From positions 1 to 9,605 of the forward strand of contig CAJXGR010000101.1 in the NCBI GenBank assembly GCA_913053665.1: a DNA stretch of 9,605 nucleotides. Direction: 5' to 3'. The DNA comes from an uncultured Spirochaetia bacterium. Lineage in GTDB: Bacteria > Spirochaetota > UBA6919. Made by a program: the position numbers and the translations under genes. Of this stretch, positions 5,904 through 9,605 are shown piece after piece. The notes beneath the pieces are model-generated. The model did no database searches. It was not told the origin of the DNA and saw nothing but the letters and a program-made list of their open reading frames with translations. Positions within the stretch are counted from its first letter, which is position 1, and the number at the start of each line of letters is the position of its first letter.

Positions 5904-8900
5904 CGACAGCATTTTCCTGAACTCCCTGAAGGGATTGGATGATCGTGTCCACCTTCTCTTCCTTGAAAAGCCCTTCTACTCCTTCATAGTGTAAATCAGT
6001 AAAAGGTGATTCATAAAGGGTTTTAGGGTCCATCACACCGTTCTGTGTCAAGTAGCTAATAAGCTGATCGATAAAATGGATTTGAGTGGAGTTTAATGTC
6101 TTATCCTTAAGAAAGTTATTGAAGACACCTACAGCGGCTTTTCTGTCCAGACCCACTAATTTCCTTATAAAAACACCTAATTGCTCCTGCTCACCGTAGA
6201 CTTCTTCAAATTTCTCTTTGCTTTCGACTTCTGCGGCACTATAAAATAATCGCTCCAGATCCTTTATATCACGAGGAGTGATGGGTTTGTTAGTCTTTAA
6301 TTTATGGATGACAAGATGGTTTTCGAGGCTCTCAATATACCTTTCTACCCTGAGCCTGTATTGCCTGAACTCACCAGCATTTCCAAAGCTTGTCTTTTTA
6401 GAATCTTCTTTCTCACCCAGCGTATCAATGAAACTTGTATAAACGATTTCCTGCTTATCCTTATCTATAAACTGAATGAGAGCTCTCAACCGGAGCCTTA
6501 TATCTTCCAAAACGGCTAATGACGTATCCTCCCAAAAATCATCGTTTTGGATGGCTAATATGAGCTTGATTTCCTTTTGGACTTGGGGAATCGTCTGTTT
6601 TCCCTCAAGATTAGCGGCAATTTCTATCACCTGATCCTTTTGATGGTTAAACCTGGATGACCCTTCCAGTAAAGACATTTGTAATGTGAGCATGAGCATA
6701 TCAAAGCGTTTAGCCACCTCAGTCTCCATTGGAAGGTTGGATGGGAGGTCTGCAATGTATTCAAGCAAGTCCTGCCGATCGTTTCGATCTATATTATTCC
6801 ACTTTTCCCTGTCCCCATATTTTTCTACATACTCTAACCGGCTTCTTACAAAGAAGTTATCCTTATTCATGTGGATGACTTCATTATGCAGGGTCGATAA
6901 AAGATCTTCCTTGAGGTCTAATATCTCCTGTGGCTGGTCATCGGGGAGACGATGAAGTTCCATCGCCAGAGACAGCCTGCCCTTAAAGAGCTTCTCAGAT
7001 AGAGATTTCTGAACAGAAGGTTCTATCCCGTCAGGATACTGGTCGAAAAACTCAAAGTTCTGACAGTAATCAAAGATCATGAAATACTCTTTGTCCCGTC
7101 GAAGGCCGAAAACATCGGGACACAGTCGTGTCCCCCTACCAATCATCTGATGGAACTTGGTCTTTGAGCGTACGATCTTAAAGAACACCAGGTTGAGTAT
7201 ATCGGGAACATCAATCCCTGTATCCAACATATCCACCGATACGGCAATGACAGGATTCCTTGTTTCATCCTTAAAGTCATCGATGAGGCTTTCGGCATTT
7301 TGGACATAGTTATCAATGACCCGACAGAAAGAGCCTTTCACTTCAGGGTAATGACGATCAAAGCGTTCACAGATGAACTCAGCGTGTTTATGGTTTTTGG
7401 CAAATATAATCGTCTTCCCGAGCCGATCCCCGCTTTCCACCTTTAAACCTTCACTCATCAAGTGTTTCAGGACTTTATCAATGGTGTCCGTATTGTAAAG
7501 CCAATTATTTAAAGCCCCCGGATCCACCTTGTCGGGTATTTCCCCCGTATCTTCATTGTAGAGCTTGGTTTCGTATTCTTCCTGCTCTTCAGGACTCAGT
7601 TCGGAGTACTTGATTCCCTCCCTTTGAAACTTGAGGGGGACCGATACGGCCTTTGGAGGGACTAAAACTCCATCCTCCACGGCTTTCTCCAGCTCATAAT
7701 AGTACGTTGGGTTGCCGTTTTCGATGTCGAAGAGGGAGTAGGTGTTTTTGTCCACCTCCCTGCGAGGGGTGGCTGTGAGCCCTACCAATAAGGAATCAAA
7801 GTAATCAAAGATGGCTTTGTATCTGTGATAAACAGATCGGTGAGCCTCATCAATGATAATCAGGTCGAAATGGCCTACAGAAAAGAGTTTTTTCCCATCT
7901 TTAGATTGATCGATCATGTTCATCATGGTTGGATAGGTGGAGAGGCATATCCGGCTGGTGGCTTCTGTTTTACCCTTTAGTATTTCAGGACTTGCGTTGG
8001 GAAGGTGGGTCTTGAAAGCGTTTCTGGCCTGGCTCACCAAGGCGTTCCGATCCGCCAGGAATAGAATCCGTTTAGTCCAGTTATTTTTGAGTAGAATATC
8101 CACTAAAGCTATAGCTGTTCTTGTTTTACCGCTTCCCGTTGCCATGACGAGAAGGGCTTTACGGTGCTTTCCCTCAAAATGCTCTGACACCTGCTGGATA
8201 GCTTCACTTTGATAATACCGTCCTGCAATATCCTGATTGACCCTTGCTTTACTAATACTCATTCTGGTTTTTCGCCTTTGGATAAGAGTAGTTAGCTCTT
8301 CTTTCTTATAGAAACCATGTATCCGACGGGGAGAGTAGTTTTGATCGTCCCAGATATACGTGTCATAACCGTTTGTATAGAATATAACGGGTCGCTGCTT
8401 CTTCATCTTTTCGAGACAGTCGGCATAGAGTTTGGCCTGCTGCTGACCAGCTCTTGGGTCTTTAGTCGTACGTTTTGCCTCTACCACAGCAAGGGGCAGA
8501 CCATCCCCCCCCCAGAGGACATAATCGACCTGACCTTTCCCTGACTTATTGGGCATTCCAGTGACAGGGTATTCCCGTACGTCTTTGTCAGAGAGATCCC
8601 AGCCGGCTTCCTCAAGGTAAGTATCGATATAAACCCTTCTAGTCTCGGCTTCATTGTAGTCATGGGTATCGGGGACCTTCTGGTTCTCCTTTTTAAGGGC
8701 CTCAACCTGGGCTTTTAGCTCCTTAACTTCTTTGTCAGCCTCCTCTTTACCCTTTTCGGCGATGGCCTTTTGCCTGTTTTCCTCTAAGAGTCTGGCATTC
8801 TCTTGTTTCTGTCGCTCGAAATCTTCTTCCAGCTTCTTGATGTTGACAGGTTTTACTGATACCTTTTTGGGCTTCAAAAGCTCCGCATTGAAGTTTGGGA

Positions 8901-9315
8901 CAGCCAGTTTGGCCAGATTGTTGTCTGTGTAGGTCTTGTAAAACCAGAACAGAAAGTGATACAACTCTTTCAGGACCTGGATCGCCGTATCGGTTGGGAT
9001 TCTTTTCGCTTCGTGAGAAGCAACATTTCCCCTGGCCTGGATGATCTTGACTTTGGGATACAGGGTTTGACCGATGAGTTCTTTAAAGGTTTGCTGTTCA
9101 ATGAGAGAGTTGAGAGCATCGCTATATGGCTTATTGAGAGAGGGATCATGATCATAAAGCCAGTTGACAGCTGTTTCCAGAGTGATCCTTGCATTGGAGC
9201 AGGAGGCATTGGGGTCGGAGTAGGTGTATCCTTCAGCCTTTAGAGCGACCTGATAGAGGTTGTCCCAGTGCTGTTTGAGGAATGCAAAGTTGGTCTGTGG
9301 AGAACTTGGACTCAT
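5899..9315 (-). CDS. hsdR: Type I restriction enzyme, R (HsdR) subunit
   Basis: The 1138-residue motor and nuclease subunit of a type I restriction-modification complex; it translocates unmodified DNA by ATP hydrolysis and cuts it. Domains in order: an N-terminal helical DUF4145-like region (about 10-130); a charged coiled coil (about 158-212); a PD-(D/E)xK nuclease with D264, E279-A-K281 and QxxxY (293-297); a superfamily 2 helicase with Walker A MATGSGKT (391-398), DEAH (489-492), TATP (514-517), motif V DMLDTGID (696-702 region) and motif VI QMIGRGTR (723-730); then an EcoEI-type C-terminal domain (about 940-1120) thought to contact the methyltransferase. All key residues are present, so the gene as read is intact. 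GGAA lies 6 bases before the ATG. A nine-G run inside the nuclease domain makes it prone to frameshift switching. It has its own promoter downstream of the hsdS terminator, and its stop lies in a palindromic repeat. Confidence 0.97.
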   Translation of the reverse strand: MSPSSPQTNFAFLKQHWDNLYQVALKAEGYTYSDPNASCSNARITLETAVNWLYDHDPSLNKPYSDALNSLIEQQTFKELIGQTLYPKVKIIQARGNVASHEAKRIPTDTAIQVLKELYHFLFWFYKTYTDNNLAKLAVPNFNAELLKPKKVSVKPVNIKKLEEDFERQKQENARLLEENRQKAIAEKGKEEADKEVKELKAQVEALKKENQKVPDTHDYNEAETRRVYIDTYLEEAGWDLSDKDVREYPVTGMPNKSGKGQVDYVLWGGDGLPLAVVEAKRTTKDPRAGQQQAKLYADCLEKMKKQRPVIFYTNGYDTYIWDDQNYSPRRIHGFYKKEELTTLIQRRKTRMSISKARVNQDIAGRYYQSEAIQQVSEHFEGKHRKALLVMATGSGKTRTAIALVDILLKNNWTKRILFLADRNALVSQARNAFKTHLPNASPEILKGKTEATSRICLSTYPTMMNMIDQSKDGKKLFSVGHFDLIIIDEAHRSVYHRYKAIFDYFDSLLVGLTATPRREVDKNTYSLFDIENGNPTYYYELEKAVEDGVLVPPKAVSVPLKFQREGIKYSELSPEEQEEYETKLYNEDTGEIPDKVDPGALNNWLYNTDTIDKVLKHLMSEGLKVESGDRLGKTIIFAKNHKHAEFICERFDRHYPEVKGSFCRVIDNYVQNAESLIDDFKDETRNPVIAVSVDMLDTGIDVPDILNLVFFKIVRSKTKFHQMIGRGTRLCPDVFGLRRDKEYFMIFDYCQNFEFFDQYPDGIEPSVQKSLSEKLFKGRLSLAMELHRLPDDQPQEILDLKEDLLSTLHNEVIHMNKDNFFVRSRLEYVEKYGDREKWNNIDRNDRQDLLEYIADLPSNLPMETEVAKRFDMLMLTLQMSLLEGSSRFNHQKDQVIEIAANLEGKQTIPQVQKEIKLILAIQNDDFWEDTSLAVLEDIRLRLRALIQFIDKDKQEIVYTSFIDTLGEKEDSKKTSFGNAGEFRQYRLRVERYIESLENHLVIHKLKTNKPITPRDIKDLERLFYSAAEVESKEKFEEVYGEQEQLGVFIRKLVGLDRKAAVGVFNNFLKDKTLNSTQIHFIDQLISYLTQNGVMDPKTLYESPFTDLHYEGVEGLFKEEKVDTIIQSLQGVQENAVA
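8505..8513 (-). repeat. Homopolymeric G9 tract inside hsdR
   Basis: On the coding strand nine consecutive G encode part of W268-G269-G270-D271, between the catalytic D264 and E279 of the nuclease domain. The tract is in frame here (ON). With eight G the frame runs into TAG after 277 residues; with ten it runs into TAA after 284. Either length would remove the catalytic EAK and the whole helicase. Long G tracts are established slipped-strand sites in phase-variable genes; activity at this one is inferred. Confidence 0.9.
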
Positions 9316-9342
9316 AAGCTATTCCAATAAAAGGATGATTTA

Positions 9343-9371
9343 AGGATAGCATCTTTTCCTTTTAGAGTCAA
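9343..9371 (-). promoter_or_regulatory. Extended -10 promoter of hsdR
   Basis: On the minus strand, -35 box TTGACT (9366-9371, 5 of 6 consensus), a 17-base spacer and -10 box TATCCT (9343-9348, 4 of 6), preceded by the extended -10 dinucleotide TG one base upstream. The start codon is 27 bases beyond the -10 box. The promoter lies directly after the hsdS terminator, so hsdR is probably transcribed separately from hsdS. Confidence 0.7.
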
Positions 9372-9381
9372 TCAAAAGAAT

Positions 9382-9410
9382 AAAAAAGTACCCATAGCGA
9401 TACGGGTTTT
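9382..9410 (-). terminator. Intrinsic terminator after hsdS
   Basis: Read on the minus strand: an A-rich lead-in, stem ACCCGTA (9401-9407), loop TCGC, stem TATGGGT (9390-9396, one G-U pair), then AC and six T. It starts immediately after the hsdS stop codon. On the plus strand the same bases carry an A-C mismatch in the stem, so the minus-strand reading is better, although a T5 run follows on the plus side too. Confidence 0.75.
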
Positions 9411-9605
9411 TATAGTCCCTTGAAATAGTCCTCATTGAAGTTTAGCTCCCCTTTGAAAGCCTTCTGCAGGAGGGATTGGAAGATATCCTCGAGTTTAAGG
9501 GTAGCGATACGGTTTTTCTCTTTTTGCTTTTCCACTTGGTCAACTAAATTGTAATATTGACATTGCAATTCTAAGGGTGGAAGTAAGGTTGGAAAACTTC
9601 TTAAT
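9410..9605 (-). CDS. hsdS: Type I restriction specificity subunit (HsdS), C-terminal end only
   Basis: Only the last 64 codons are in the window; the gene continues past the right edge. The reading LLPPLELQCQYYNLVD, then a charged helix with EKQKEKNRIATL, then FQSLLQKAFKGEL before the stop at 9410-9412, is the classic end of HsdS: the 'PPLxxQ' start of the conserved spacer coiled coil and the 'SLLQKAFKGEL' tail. HsdS chooses the DNA target through two target-recognition domains and joins two HsdM and two HsdR subunits. The recognition domains are not visible, so specificity cannot be judged. hsdM is expected further right. A terminator follows the stop directly. Confidence 0.9.
   Translation of the reverse strand, partial: LRSFPTLLPPLELQCQYYNLVDQVEKQKEKNRIATLKLEDIFQSLLQKAFKGELNFNEDYFKGL

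Noticed and set aside
5713..5994. 93-codon plus-strand frame across the hsdR/YdjM-type junction
   Set aside because: It is antisense to the ends of two real genes and crosses the palindrome; no motif or ribosome-binding site.
8481..8705. 74-codon minus-strand frame overlapping hsdR
   Set aside because: Not a gene; useful only because it shows where translation would stop if the G9 tract lost one base.

Overview
The window looks like chromosomal DNA of a Gram-negative bacterium with moderate, slightly AT-leaning composition. An exported protein with a signal peptide and a lipoprotein with a lipobox (LLSC) point to a diderm envelope. I cannot name the phylum from the sequence; a spirochaete or another environmental diderm would fit, but this is a guess. 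No tRNA, rRNA, CRISPR array or transposase gene is visible.

Layout: 1-492 has no gene. It holds a truncated dispersed palindrome at the left edge, several perfect short inverted repeats and a ribosome-binding site. Next is ilvD (493-2169, +), dihydroxy-acid dehydratase of branched-chain amino acid synthesis, followed closely by a small secreted DUF5329-type protein (2205-2567, +). Convergent to that is a cytosolic protein resembling the uncharacterised DUF6687 family (2603-3553, -), with a good promoter. Divergent from it is a lipoprotein with an extreme lysine/arginine tract (3686-4783, +). Convergent again is a multi-pass membrane protein of the YdjM/DUF457 'metal-dependent hydrolase' type (4807-5841, -). 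The right half is a type I restriction-modification locus read on the minus strand: the 3' end of hsdS (9410-9605), an intrinsic terminator, a separate extended -10 promoter and a full-length hsdR (5899-9315). hsdM would be expected beyond the right edge.

The most notable observations are these. (1) An uninterrupted run of nine G inside the nuclease domain of hsdR. Loss or gain of one G gives a stop at 277 or 284 residues, so hsdR is a candidate phase-variable restriction gene. (2) hsdR is separated from hsdS by a terminator and has its own promoter, so restriction could vary without touching modification. (3) A quasi-palindromic repeat occurs in two inverted copies, one over the ilvD stop codon and one in the leader of the lipoprotein gene. 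The pair brackets the DUF5329 and DUF6687-like genes. (4) A 30-bp perfect palindrome of the dispersed-repeat type supplies the hsdR stop codon. (5) The ilvD leader can form competing hairpins, one of which would hide the ribosome-binding site.

The genes do not form one pathway: a housekeeping gene, an envelope-protein module and a defence locus lie side by side. The confident assignments are ilvD, hsdR and hsdS. The family names for the DUF-type genes rest on remembered sequence patterns and have not been checked by a search.
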